Below, in pieces: positions 34,568-44,016 of a stretch of 64,000 bases of DNA. Numbering within the stretch: the stretch's first letter is position 1; the number at the start of each line of letters is the position of its first letter. The stretch lies in the NCBI GenBank assembly GCA_023300235.1, contig JALZWN010000125.1:21746-85745 (forward strand). Reading direction: 5' to 3'. Source of the DNA: Mariniblastus sp. (lineage in GTDB: Bacteria > Planctomycetota > Planctomycetia > Pirellulales > Pirellulaceae). The position numbers and the translations under genes were made by a program. The notes beneath the pieces were generated by a model. The model saw only the letters and a list, made by a program, of their open reading frames with translations. It did not search any database and had not been told where the DNA came from.

Positions 34568-36841
34568 CTAAAGATTCTTTAACGCCGACTCCAAATCCTC
34601 TAAGTCTTCATCCTGAGCCTGCCCTCGCGTTTTTTTCAAAATCGTTCGGGCACGCTTGTTCGCCAATTCGGTGAGCGCATCGACCTTCTTCCCCACGCCG
34701 ACCCAGCAATCAGCAAGCTTCTTCGCAACCTCGCCATCGGCGGCAGTAAAGTTGCGATCGTGGTCGCCGATGAACTTGTAATCTTCACTGGAGCTGCGAG
34801 CAAAATGGTTCATCGCTTCGTCCCAATCCTCAGACACCGCCAGAAAAAAGATTCCCATGTTTCGATTGGACCTTCCATCATCGGGATCAACCAACAACTT
34901 CTTAGCCGCAACTCGGGCTTGCTCCGTGACGCGTGCTAACTGTTCAAACCGGTCCAAATGCTGCTGATACTTTTTGAACCTCATTTGGTCCTTCAACCCC
35001 TTGGCAATCATTTTCCCTCCGACGGCCAACTTACCGGCGACCTCAAATTCATATTGACGTTCGGCTCGACCGATCGCAGGATCAAGCTCCGCAATCACCG
35101 CTCGCTGGATGGTCGAACTAGTACCCGCTCGACGTGCCGAATCGGCAAAAACCGCCAATACATCTTTCCATTGGTCGTAATCAAAATCGTCCATCATCCG
35201 TTTGGTCAGCGCAAAGGCAGACTCGATATCCCCTGCCAACAAATACAAACGCCGTGCTTCCAACAACGCCACAAACTCTGATTCTGCATTGCCGCTATCA
35301 CCAGCAGCCGACGCCACCGAACTCGCCAAAGCTTTCAATTCCGTCCGCTGTGCACTACCCGTTTTACCGGATAGTTTTCCTGCGGACTCCTTGGATAATT
35401 TTTTCAACTCCTTCCTCACCACGCTAGGTGCAGGAGTCTTCTTAAGTCCCTTGGTTGGGAACCCTTCAGTCAAAACCAACAACAATTGGCCTCTTGCGCT
35501 CAGCACTCGGATGACTTCTATACTCTCCAAATTCGAATCGCTGGACATTTGCCCTCGCAGCCCAACCACTGGCTGTCGATCAGCATCGGTGGCTGTCGGC
35601 ACAGGCGAACCGGCAAGCGTTTGCGAGTAAGCCCGCTCGGGCAACAACGTTTTGTCGCCGATTTGCATGAACTCAGACCGAACTTCCGCCAAATCCAGCT
35701 GTCCAAATTGAATCGCGGAAACGGCATAACCTGGCTTGGCGATCATCGATTGCCACTGGCCAACCTCTTGCCCGATAGTGTCTCCAGCGGAGAGCCCTGC
35801 TTCGTTCAGGTAAATCGGTTTCACGCCGGTAACTCGACCTGCATCAGCACAAATCGCCACTCCCACCAGCAATCGCCCATTCAGCAAAGCGCTACTGGGC
35901 AAAACGTCATCCGCTGTTTCGCTTACGCCGCCCGACGTTTCAGACTCGGCTTCAAAAAAGCTCGCCGCGGCCGCTTTTCGATTGCTCGCGAACAACGATC
36001 CCGTCACCATCGCTGGCTTAGGATACTTTGCTAATTCGTATTGCAGATTTTCCAGCGAACTCGGCTGATCCGATTCAAAAGGTCTCATCAACTGGTCAAG
36101 ATTCAGCCGGTTGGAATCGCCCACCGCACCGACATCCAACGTAAACGAACCCCCTTGGGTCTTTAGCAAGAATTCGGCTCGAACTTGATGCATGCCCGGT
36201 GAGATCGTTCGCGTGCCTTTGACGGGTCCGGGTTCGAATTGACTTGTGTTGTCCAAAATCAACTGATCATCGATCCAAAGCCGAGCACTATTCGTTGAGA
36301 TCAGAGAAAATTCACATGGCTGCTCCGTATTCGTTTCCCAATAGCCTTCGAGTTGCAGCCCTTTGGCATTCTTCGCCATCGCCAAATTGGCAATCGAAGT
36401 GAGCATGCCCGATCGAGTCGCCGGAACTTTAGCAAAGTCTGGCATCCCAAAAGAATCGCTCTCAAAATAGCGGTACACCAACCCCGGCATACTAGGCCGT
36501 TGAAAATTCTGGCGATCCACTTTTGCCACCGGCACCGTAGCTTTAGGCTTGGCCGGTTTGGATTTTCGTTGCTGAGTCTTTTGCTTCGGTTTAACGTCTT
36601 GGTCCTGCCGAGCCTTCTTAAACTCTTGAATTTCTTGCGCCACCGACCGATCAGTTTCCACCTGCTTAGGATCATCAGCAGGTCTCACAATTTGCAAAAT
36701 CCAAAACGCAGCCGCCGCGGCCGCAGCCGCTCCCCCCACCCAAGCAGTGACCATCGTCAACGCTTGAGCGATACCGCCGGAAGACTTCTTCGTTTTTCTC
36801 TCCCTGATCGGGGCTTCAGGACCAGTGTTAATCTCAGGCAT
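34568..36841 (-). CDS. PA14-domain single-span membrane protein
   Basis: 757 residues from the ATG at 36841 (MPEINTGPEAP); the frame extends upstream to 36925 without support. A basic cytoplasmic segment precedes a membrane helix (MVTAWVGGAAAAAAAAFWIL, about 28-50) and a Lys/Gln-rich linker. A PA14-like beta-barrel then spans roughly 120-260 (GLVYRYFESDSFGMPDF..., LISTNSARLWIDDQLILDN, RTISPGMHQVRAEFLLK), a carbohydrate-associated fold. The C-terminal half is largely alpha-helical and may contain TPR-like repeats (DWDEAMNHFARSS). It is probably a periplasm-facing protein; no enzyme motif is seen. Confidence 0.75.
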   Translation of the reverse strand: MPEINTGPEAPIRERKTKKSSGGIAQALTMVTAWVGGAAAAAAAAFWILQIVRPADDPKQVETDRSVAQEIQEFKKARQDQDVKPKQKTQQRKSKPAKPKATVPVAKVDRQNFQRPSMPGLVYRYFESDSFGMPDFAKVPATRSGMLTSIANLAMAKNAKGLQLEGYWETNTEQPCEFSLISTNSARLWIDDQLILDNTSQFEPGPVKGTRTISPGMHQVRAEFLLKTQGGSFTLDVGAVGDSNRLNLDQLMRPFESDQPSSLENLQYELAKYPKPAMVTGSLFASNRKAAAASFFEAESETSGGVSETADDVLPSSALLNGRLLVGVAICADAGRVTGVKPIYLNEAGLSAGDTIGQEVGQWQSMIAKPGYAVSAIQFGQLDLAEVRSEFMQIGDKTLLPERAYSQTLAGSPVPTATDADRQPVVGLRGQMSSDSNLESIEVIRVLSARGQLLLVLTEGFPTKGLKKTPAPSVVRKELKKLSKESAGKLSGKTGSAQRTELKALASSVASAAGDSGNAESEFVALLEARRLYLLAGDIESAFALTKRMMDDFDYDQWKDVLAVFADSARRAGTSSTIQRAVIAELDPAIGRAERQYEFEVAGKLAVGGKMIAKGLKDQMRFKKYQQHLDRFEQLARVTEQARVAAKKLLVDPDDGRSNRNMGIFFLAVSEDWDEAMNHFARSSSEDYKFIGDHDRNFTAADGEVAKKLADCWVGVGKKVDALTELANKRARTILKKTRGQAQDEDLEDLESALKNL

Positions 36842-37144
36842 CACAAATTCTCGGAAAGTGGGTTGATATAGAGCAAGCAGTGGAAAGGCAGCCACTATTG
36901 TTAACAAAATATCGCTCTCCGTCAAAACGCTGCTCCAAAGAATAACGAATCAACAGCACAGCACCGTCAAGCCAACATAACGACCGGCGCGGTCACCTAA
37001 ATAGCCCACCAAGCAGCCAAAACGAATCGACTAACGAATCGACTAAACAGAGCAATTTCAGGTTTCCGACAACGTCCTTCCCGTCAAGTTCGCCTCTGAG
37101 CCTGCTACCTTGTGAGAATTTTGTACAATCGCAATAATTCCCGC
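36842..37144. other. Divergent intergenic region
   Basis: About 300 bp between divergent genes. It contains a short direct repeat of ACGAATCGACTA near 37023-37046; otherwise only promoter sequence is expected. Confidence 0.5.
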
Positions 37145-38200
37145 ATGTCCGAATTATCACAAAACAAAATCATCGCCGACTTCGCCGCCCTCAAAAACCG
37201 GGCCTGTCTAACCCACTCGATCCGTGCCGCCAACGAGCTGGGTATTTTCAAAGCCTTGGCGGTCGGGCAACGCACCGCCGAACAACTGGCTGCCGACATC
37301 GACGCCCAACCAGGCCCAGTCGCGGCACTGATGAAGGTCATCGCTCGCAGCGAATTGATCGAGCAATACGATGACGACTTCGCGCTATCCACGCTCGGCC
37401 GACTGGTCCCCGAAGCTTACTTTGATTTTGGCGATTCGCATTGGCAGCAACTGGCACAACACGTGCGTACCGGCCAGCCCGCCAAAGTTGACGGAGCCAA
37501 AGTCGCCAACGATGAACAGCCGTCGGCCAACATGGCCTACCAAATCCAACAAGCCTCCGAAGAGTGGATGCTCACGCCAACCGCTCTGGTCGTCGCACAA
37601 GCACTCGACATCGGCAACTCGCGAAAGGGGCTGAACATTCTTGAACTCGGTTGCGGTTCGGCCGTCTTCGGCGCTACGCTAGCCCATGCCGACCCCACGT
37701 CGCGGTTGACCCTCGTCGACACCCAGCCCGAGATCGTTCGGGCCAAGTCGACTTGTGAAAGCGTGCAGATTCTTTCTCGCACCGCGTTGATTGAAGCCCA
37801 ACAATGGCGCGACGTCGAGGTGATTGATTTGGCCGACACGGCCGAGGACGACGATTCGGCCATGGTGGCTCAACCGACTTTTGATTTGATCATCGTCCAT
37901 AAAAAAATCCACCTCGCGCCGCTCAACGAAACCGCAGCGTTGATGAAAAAGCTGGGAGCATTGTTGCTAAAACGCGGAGGAGAGCTGGCGATCATCGACG
38001 CCTTTCCTGGACAAGCTGCTGGCGACGAATACCGCGAAGTGGTCGAACTGGAATACGGCTTACGCCACTCACCCGGCCAGATGCACCACCCGCGTGACCT
38101 CGAGCCGGCACTCAAGGCAGCCGGTTTTGCCAGCGTTCAATTCGCACACCTGCCGGCCGAGCCGCACCTGTACGGTTTGATTCTGGCCGCCAAAGGATAG
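37145..38200 (+). CDS. SAM-dependent O-methyltransferase (winged-helix dimerisation type)
   Basis: 351 residues from the ATG at 37145 (MSELSQNKI). The N-terminal half is a winged-helix dimerisation domain (ACLTHSIRAANELGIFKAL..GQRTAEQLAADI...FALSTLGR). The C-terminal Rossmann methyltransferase has motif I LNILELGCGSAVFG near 168-181 and the acidic LTLVDTQPE. The C-terminal PGQMHHPRDLEPALKAAGF is typical of small-molecule O-methyltransferases. Substrate unknown; monocistronic. Confidence 0.85.
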   Translation: MSELSQNKIIADFAALKNRACLTHSIRAANELGIFKALAVGQRTAEQLAADIDAQPGPVAALMKVIARSELIEQYDDDFALSTLGRLVPEAYFDFGDSHWQQLAQHVRTGQPAKVDGAKVANDEQPSANMAYQIQQASEEWMLTPTALVVAQALDIGNSRKGLNILELGCGSAVFGATLAHADPTSRLTLVDTQPEIVRAKSTCESVQILSRTALIEAQQWRDVEVIDLADTAEDDDSAMVAQPTFDLIIVHKKIHLAPLNETAALMKKLGALLLKRGGELAIIDAFPGQAAGDEYREVVELEYGLRHSPGQMHHPRDLEPALKAAGFASVQFAHLPAEPHLYGLILAAKG

Positions 38201-38287
38201 TTACCAGAGCCCAGCGAATGAGAGCGAGCGGAGCAACGAAAACTTTTACTGCAAACGGTTTACCAAACACGGATGCAAAAAAGCTCG

Positions 38288-38827
38288 TTATTTATTCACC
38301 GTCACATCACCGACGGTCATGTACAACACCGCACCTCGGTCCTCCGCTAGAAAAGCCCCTTTGGCGTTTCCAAGCTTCGCGGCCGTTGCCGTAAACCCCC
38401 AAGCATCATCTTCGGTACAAGTCAGCTTGGGGCTGGTAAACCTTACCAGCTCATTCCTTTTTCCAAACTGCAACGCGAGCTCCGCATGATTGCAGCACGA
38501 TTCTTGAACGTCTGGATGAGCCCACGCCCACAAAAACGTTTTGTCTCTAATGTTGTAAGTGCCAACCATTTGCGCCGGCGCCGTCACCACCGCCCCATCG
38601 GCAAAAGTGAACGAAACCACGCCATCGTCTTGATTCAAATTCCAGCTTAACTGCTGACCAAACCCCCAATTGGCTGCGTGCGCAGCGGTCTGCTCCAACA
38701 GCTCAGCCCGCGCCTGCTGAATGAATTCATCCGGCGGCACGCTGCTGCGTCTTTGAGAACAACTCACCACCAGTACCGCGACAAAGATAAACACCGCAAG
38801 GATCACGTAGCGAAATTGTGAGAGCAT
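38288..38827 (-). CDS. Lipoprotein-like protein resembling DUF6882
   Basis: 179 residues from the ATG at 38827. The N-terminal hydrophobic segment ends VVSC, a possible lipobox. The body has GTYNIRDKTFLWAWAHPDV, which resembles the W.WAW core of DUF6882, a family with no known role. Two adjacent cysteines (ESCCNHAE) may be functional. The family link is tentative. Confidence 0.6.
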   Translation of the reverse strand: MLSQFRYVILAVFIFVAVLVVSCSQRRSSVPPDEFIQQARAELLEQTAAHAANWGFGQQLSWNLNQDDGVVSFTFADGAVVTAPAQMVGTYNIRDKTFLWAWAHPDVQESCCNHAELALQFGKRNELVRFTSPKLTCTEDDAWGFTATAAKLGNAKGAFLAEDRGAVLYMTVGDVTVNK

Positions 38828-39180
38828 GTCAGATAGCAAAGCAACTACATCCAAAATAAATCATGTTGAACTGAACGTCGTAAAACGTTTCACCAACTCA
38901 ATGAAACCTCTTTCCCAACACCGTAAATATAACGCCCCAGCTCCCCTTCACAAAGACAAGTAGTCCCGTGCTTTCTCTTGAAAAAACGGAATTTCAGCCG
39001 GCCAAAACATACCTGCAGGCCCCCAACTGAGCTGGCTGCAAAACGCCGATTCTCCTAGAGTTCTCCCTTGGCTTTGAATCGCACGCCGCAGGATGCGCCG
39101 TCGGAAGCCAGACCGGTACGTTTAACCTGAAAACCAAAACGTCGCCGAAGCTCAAACATGTGCCGCAAGGAGGCGGACCC
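38828..39180. other. Divergent intergenic region, nothing identified
   Basis: About 350 bp. No ORF with a credible start or composition and no strong hairpin. A strong AAGGAGG ribosome-binding site at its right end belongs to the EEP-family gene at 39181. Confidence 0.5.
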
Positions 39181-40242
39181 ATGCCCCAAACCACTCGACG
39201 TCGATCCATTTGTTTGTTGTTAGCGTTCATCGTTGCAGCCATCAATTCCACGCAAGTCGGTTGCGATTCGAACCTACAGGTAAACGCGACCGGCCCGAAC
39301 TCTCAAGGCTGGCCCCAACAACCGACGCCTTGGCAATACCAGAATCAGGCCAATCAACCCGCGACCGTAATCACCTCTGCACCGGCCGCCGACCCAAACA
39401 GCAACGCGTCCTCCGAAAACATCATTATCGGGTCATTCAACATCAAGACGTTTGGTCGAGCAAAAATGAACAACCTCAACGTTGTCCGCGACCTCGTCGA
39501 TATCGCTCGCCGCTTCGACATTTTGGCTATCCAAGAACTTCGTGAAAAAGATCAAACCGTCATTCCCGAATTCCTAAATTACATCAACCAGAACGGTGCG
39601 TCCTACGCGGCTGCCGTCGGCCCACGACAGGGATACGTCGTGACGGGCAAAACCATTCGGTATTTCGAGCAATGCGTTTTCATTTACGACACCAAAACGA
39701 TCGAGATCACAGGTGAGAGCTACGCTGCGATTGATCGGCAGAACATCATGCACCGACCGCCTTACGTTGGACAGTTTCGATGCAAGACGCTCGACCCTAA
39801 CCGGCAGCCTTTTTCTTTCAACCTGATGAACGTACACGTCGACCCCGACGATGCTCATCAGGAATTTTTCGCAATGCAACCGATCATCAGCGAAATCTAC
39901 CAGCAACATCCAAATGAAGACGATTTCATTTTGCTGGGTGACTTCAATGACGAACCGCACAAATACGCTCGTTACGCATGGATGCGACAGCAACACGCCG
40001 CCCTGCCAACGCAATGGAAAACCAACACCGCGATGACAAAAGCCTACGACAACATCGTCTTTGACAAAGCGTTCACTACTGAATTCACTGGCCAAGCGGG
40101 CGTGTTTAATCTAATGGAAGAGTTCGGCATCAGCAGAGATGACGCCCAGAAAATCTCCGATCACATGCCAGTTTGGGCCGTGTTCTCAAGTTATGAATCG
40201 GTGCCAGGCCGACAAGCAGCCAACCCGCCAGTGGTTCGCTAA
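39181..40242 (+). CDS. EEP-family (DNase I-like) lipoprotein
   Basis: 353 residues from the ATG at 39181, set by a perfect AAGGAGG seven bases upstream; an in-frame GTG seven codons earlier would put that site inside the gene. The signal ends in the lipobox QVGC. EEP motifs in order: IIIGSFNIKTFG, DILAIQELREKD (metal-binding E), NVHVDPDD, DFILLGDFNDEP, and SDHMPVWAVF at the end. This resembles DNase I-like extracellular nucleases more than the paralogue at 12571. It is probably surface-bound and acts on external DNA, although a phosphodiesterase role cannot be excluded. Confidence 0.85.
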   Translation: MPQTTRRRSICLLLAFIVAAINSTQVGCDSNLQVNATGPNSQGWPQQPTPWQYQNQANQPATVITSAPAADPNSNASSENIIIGSFNIKTFGRAKMNNLNVVRDLVDIARRFDILAIQELREKDQTVIPEFLNYINQNGASYAAAVGPRQGYVVTGKTIRYFEQCVFIYDTKTIEITGESYAAIDRQNIMHRPPYVGQFRCKTLDPNRQPFSFNLMNVHVDPDDAHQEFFAMQPIISEIYQQHPNEDDFILLGDFNDEPHKYARYAWMRQQHAALPTQWKTNTAMTKAYDNIVFDKAFTTEFTGQAGVFNLMEEFGISRDDAQKISDHMPVWAVFSSYESVPGRQAANPPVVR

Positions 40243-40304
40243 GAAAAAACGCAAACGTATTACGAGAGAATCTTTGAGGCTTTGCGTGAGACCACTGCGC
40301 CCCC

Positions 40305-41276
40305 TCAGTCACCCAACACATAAGCAAAGACCAGCGGAGCGATCACTGACGCGTCCGAATTGATCATGAACTTCGGCGTATCCACCGCCAGCTTGCACCA
40401 CGTAATCTTTTCATTGGGCACCGCTCCGCTATACGACCCGTAAGACGTTGTCGAATCGGATATCTGAGCAAAATACTGCCAGAGCCGGATGTCCTTTTTT
40501 AGGTCCTGAATGATCGTCGGAACCGCACAAATGGCAAAGTCTCCTGCGATCCCGCCGGCGATTTGAAAGAAACCAATCGGGGCATGCTTATCGGTTTCGA
40601 GATACCAATTCACCAAGTGCTCCATCTGCTCGGTGCCGCTACGGATTGCCGAATGACTGGCGATCTTCTTCTCGATCACGCGTGCAGCAAAAATATTCCC
40701 CAGCGTCGAATCCTCAAACCCTGGCGAGTAGACGGGGATTCCTTTTTCATACGCCGCCAACAGCCATGAGTTTTCTCGCGGAATCTGAAAGTGCGGTTCG
40801 AGCGTTTTTTCTTCAAACAATCGAAAGAACACTTCGAACGGAAACAAGCCCTTACCTGCCGCCGCATTTTCAGCACAAATCGCCATAAAGTTGTCTTCGA
40901 TATGCCGCATCACCGTTTCAGGAATACAAGTATCGGTCACGCGATTGAAACCAGCGTCCAGCAACGCCTGCTCGCCTTCGGGAGACAGATCGCGATAGTT
41001 CGGAATGACTCGATACTCGTTATGAGCCACCAAATTAAAAACGTCTTCTTCTAAATTGGCTCCCGTACAACTGATCGCGTGAACCTTGTCTTCGCGAATC
41101 ATGCGAGCCAACGAAATCCCAAGCTCAGCTGTGCTCATCGCGCCACCCAAGCTAACCAGCATCTTGCCGCCGCCGGCCAAATGCTCTCGATAGGCCTTCG
41201 CAGCGCTGAGTGTTTCACGAGCGTTAAAGTGCAAAAACTGCTGCTCCATGAACGACGAGATAGGCGAATCTGACAT
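40305..41276 (-). CDS. Deoxyhypusine-synthase-family protein
   Basis: 323 residues. The NAD-binding features MLVSLGGAMSTAELG, ISCTGANLEEDVFN and PVYSPGFEDSTLG are those of the DHS family. The C-terminal block NEKITWCKLAVDTPKFMINSDASVIAPLV contains a lysine aligned with the catalytic Lys of eukaryotic DHS (human K329, in WGK; here WCK, near residue 290). Bacteria lack eIF5A, and several bacterial members make homospermidine from putrescine/spermidine, so a polyamine role is the better guess. Monocistronic. Confidence 0.85.
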   Translation of the reverse strand: MSDSPISSFMEQQFLHFNARETLSAAKAYREHLAGGGKMLVSLGGAMSTAELGISLARMIREDKVHAISCTGANLEEDVFNLVAHNEYRVIPNYRDLSPEGEQALLDAGFNRVTDTCIPETVMRHIEDNFMAICAENAAAGKGLFPFEVFFRLFEEKTLEPHFQIPRENSWLLAAYEKGIPVYSPGFEDSTLGNIFAARVIEKKIASHSAIRSGTEQMEHLVNWYLETDKHAPIGFFQIAGGIAGDFAICAVPTIIQDLKKDIRLWQYFAQISDSTTSYGSYSGAVPNEKITWCKLAVDTPKFMINSDASVIAPLVFAYVLGD

Positions 41277-41526
41277 GGATCTACCGGAAGTTGAATGACT
41301 GTTTTAAAAGGCGATGTTGCAAAAAGGAAACGTCTAAGTGGCTTCTTAGAACCACGTGGCTATTTCACCACATTCTTTTTTGGTGTTTCCGTAAAGTTTG
41401 GTCGGGATTCTACGTAATGGGGCAGGTTTCAGCAAGTTTCCAGATTTTTTTGAGTTTGGCACCGGCAGTGCAATGGAAGGATCAGACAAAGCAAGCAAAA
41501 AATAATTTAACGATCGACATATTCAA

Positions 41527-42357
41527 ATGCACGCAAGCCGCCTCGCAGAACTCGGAAGCTGGATCGCCGCCAACTCAGGTGCTCTCATCTACGGAGCCAA
41601 AGATCAACACCTACTGGTCGCCTCGTCATATTGGATGGCATCAAAACACAGAGCCCAACGCTGGATCACTTCCATCAAGATGTTTGAAAAAGACATTCAG
41701 GATCCGCAACCCAACCACGATCCATGGGCGTCTCTGGAAATCGTAATCCAAGAAGTCATCCAGACCGAGCTACTGACTCGTGTCTGGTCCGCAGCTGTAC
41801 TCAGCCACGATTGGTATCGCCGTTCGGATGAACTCTACGGCTTGGCCCACTCGGTTCACTTAAGCCACACAGAAGTCAAAAACCGCGCGCTTCGTTTGAT
41901 GCTTGAATGCCAAGATCAACACGCTGAAACGGTCGAGCGTTTGAATGCGATGCGACTTCGGATGGAACGTTGGACGGACGTATTCCTAGGACAACTACCC
42001 TTCAAAGACATTGCAATTCAGTTTGCTTTCGATGCCAAACGAGTCGCGGACTTCCATACCGAACGACAAGAAGCCTTGGGCGAAGAAATGGAAACCCGAC
42101 AACGCGTTTTCCAAGCGTCGTTTGCGTCAGACCTACTTCGCAACCAGACAAGGTTCCCGGCCAACCCTGACTTCAACAAAGAAATCGCTGCTGGTGTGCT
42201 GGCATGTTTCCCGACGGACCGGTTTGATTCATTGGGTTTGCCAAAATCAATCAAACTGGCTTGGCCTGAAAAAGCTCATCACGATACGCAAATGCTAGTC
42301 GATCACTTGGTCGCTTTCGAACACCAAGCCGAAACCGGTTTTTCGCAAACCTCGTAG
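41527..42357 (+). CDS. Conserved-looking cytoplasmic protein of unknown function
   Basis: 276 residues, mostly alpha-helical, no signal or membrane segment. Notable stretches are SSYWMASKHRAQRWITSIKMFE, LLTRVWSAAVLSHDWYRRSDELYGLAHSVHLSHTEVKNRAL and ERWTDVFLGQL. Codon use and length support a real gene. It is convergent with the AAA ATPase gene (29-bp gap). I do not recognise the family. Confidence 0.65.
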   Translation: MHASRLAELGSWIAANSGALIYGAKDQHLLVASSYWMASKHRAQRWITSIKMFEKDIQDPQPNHDPWASLEIVIQEVIQTELLTRVWSAAVLSHDWYRRSDELYGLAHSVHLSHTEVKNRALRLMLECQDQHAETVERLNAMRLRMERWTDVFLGQLPFKDIAIQFAFDAKRVADFHTERQEALGEEMETRQRVFQASFASDLLRNQTRFPANPDFNKEIAAGVLACFPTDRFDSLGLPKSIKLAWPEKAHHDTQMLVDHLVAFEHQAETGFSQTS

Positions 42358-42386
42358 ACGCAAGCCAAACACAAAGCAACAAACGC

Positions 42387-43718
42387 TTACCCTAAAACGT
42401 CCGTGAAGTAATTCCTCGTAACACGATCAAAATAATCGTTACGGATCTCCATCGGCAGCTCGTTGTAAACGCAATAGTTGCCAATTTGTTTTAACAAATC
42501 ACGCGGATGGCAACGACGCATGCGGCGACCAGCCTGAATGTAATGCGTTTCGATTAGGTATTCGACCACGTCCGAACGGTACTCGCACTCCATCCGTTTG
42601 CAGTAGATTTCGAACAAGTATTTGAACTCGGCCGGACTTGGATCCGTGATTTCAATTTTGTAAGGAATTCGACGCAAGAACGCTTCATCCACCAAATCGC
42701 TCGGCTCAAGGTTCGTCGAAAAGATAATCAACTGCTCAAACGGCACCTGAATCTTTTTCCCCGAAGCCAACGTCTGGAAATCAATGCGACTCTCCAGTGG
42801 CACAATCCAACGATTGAGCAATTCGGTTGGCTCAATGCGTTGGCGGCCAAAGTCATCCACCAACAAACAGCCGCAATTACTCTTCATTTGCAGCGACGCC
42901 TCACTGACGTTGCTATTTGGATCGTGACGAATTTCAAGCGAATCCATCGTCAACTCGCCACCCACGACAACCGTCGGCCGTTTGATTTTGACCCAACGCT
43001 TATCGAACGCGGCTTCGTGAATTAACGAATTGGCATCGTCTTGAGATTGAATGTGATAGGCGGCATCGAAGAACTTGATCAACTGACCGTCTTCAAAGAT
43101 CGCGTGAGGCACCCAGATCTCGTGGCCAAAACATTGCGTGATCCGCTGGGCCAAAGTCGATTTCCCATTGCCAGGTTCGCCGAACAAAAACAATCCGGCA
43201 CCCGAATTGACCGCGGGCCCGAGGTCTTCAAACAGCGATTCGTTAATCGAGATATCGCCGAACGCCTTTCGTAGTTGTTCGCGTTTAGGAGACTCCGCCC
43301 GAATCGTTTGAGCTTCTGCACTCAATACGTAATCCATCAACGGCACCGGAGCCGGCCCAACGTACGAACAAGCTTGTCGAGCGATGGCGGCGCGGTCGCG
43401 ACCAGTATCGGTCAACGAATAGTTGTAATCATTCAGCGGCGCAGAACCTTGATGAACAATCATTTGTCGGGCACGCAATTGTTGATACAGCGGCTCCAAA
43501 GCATTGAACGGCAAACACAGGTCGTTTGCCAACTGCCGACCGCTGGTCATTCCTACGACGGCCAACCGCTTAATAAGTAGTGACTCAATTAACGACACCG
43601 GTAACCCAGTTTCTTTTAACGAAACTGGCTCGGACGGATGATAAGACTCATCCGCCATAATGGTCGCTAGTAGGTTGCTGCCAAGAGTTGGATTGGGAAG
43701 GGAAGTATCAAGCATCAT
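42387..43718 (-). CDS. AAA-type ATPase with N-terminal winged-helix-like region
   Basis: 443 residues. The first 150 look like a winged-helix module (LPVSLIESLLIKRLAVVGMTSGRQLANDLCLPFNALEPLYQQL). The ATPase domain has Walker A FGEPGNGKST (about 174-183), Walker B CLLVDDFGRQ (about 285-294), sensor 1 FSTN and an arginine-finger-like FLRRIPYKIEI. Proteins of this type occur near pilus or secretion genes in some bacteria, but none are here. It is divergent (about 300 bp) from the FHA-EAL/kinase-tubulin pair. Function unknown. Confidence 0.82.
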   Translation of the reverse strand: MMLDTSLPNPTLGSNLLATIMADESYHPSEPVSLKETGLPVSLIESLLIKRLAVVGMTSGRQLANDLCLPFNALEPLYQQLRARQMIVHQGSAPLNDYNYSLTDTGRDRAAIARQACSYVGPAPVPLMDYVLSAEAQTIRAESPKREQLRKAFGDISINESLFEDLGPAVNSGAGLFLFGEPGNGKSTLAQRITQCFGHEIWVPHAIFEDGQLIKFFDAAYHIQSQDDANSLIHEAAFDKRWVKIKRPTVVVGGELTMDSLEIRHDPNSNVSEASLQMKSNCGCLLVDDFGRQRIEPTELLNRWIVPLESRIDFQTLASGKKIQVPFEQLIIFSTNLEPSDLVDEAFLRRIPYKIEITDPSPAEFKYLFEIYCKRMECEYRSDVVEYLIETHYIQAGRRMRRCHPRDLLKQIGNYCVYNELPMEIRNDYFDRVTRNYFTDVLG

Positions 43719-44016
43719 AGTTCTTTAATAAGTGTGCTGGTCCAATGTGAAGCCAGAAAACGTAGGTCACTAACAACCCGTGAAGGAAGAATTCAAACCA
43801 AATCATACACAGTCGATCCAGCCAGACCGCACAACCCGAAAGATCGGGATTTCTGGTGCTGCCATAACAAGCGACTCAGCCAGAATCTAGTTCGAATGTC
43901 GGTGTTTTTTCTCTCTTTCTTTACGCTACCGCACTAATCGAAAGCTAGTAATTACTAGCGGTTGATGCCCACCGCGGGCAACCACTGTATTCCTGCCTTC
44001 TCGAAGCTTTTAAACG

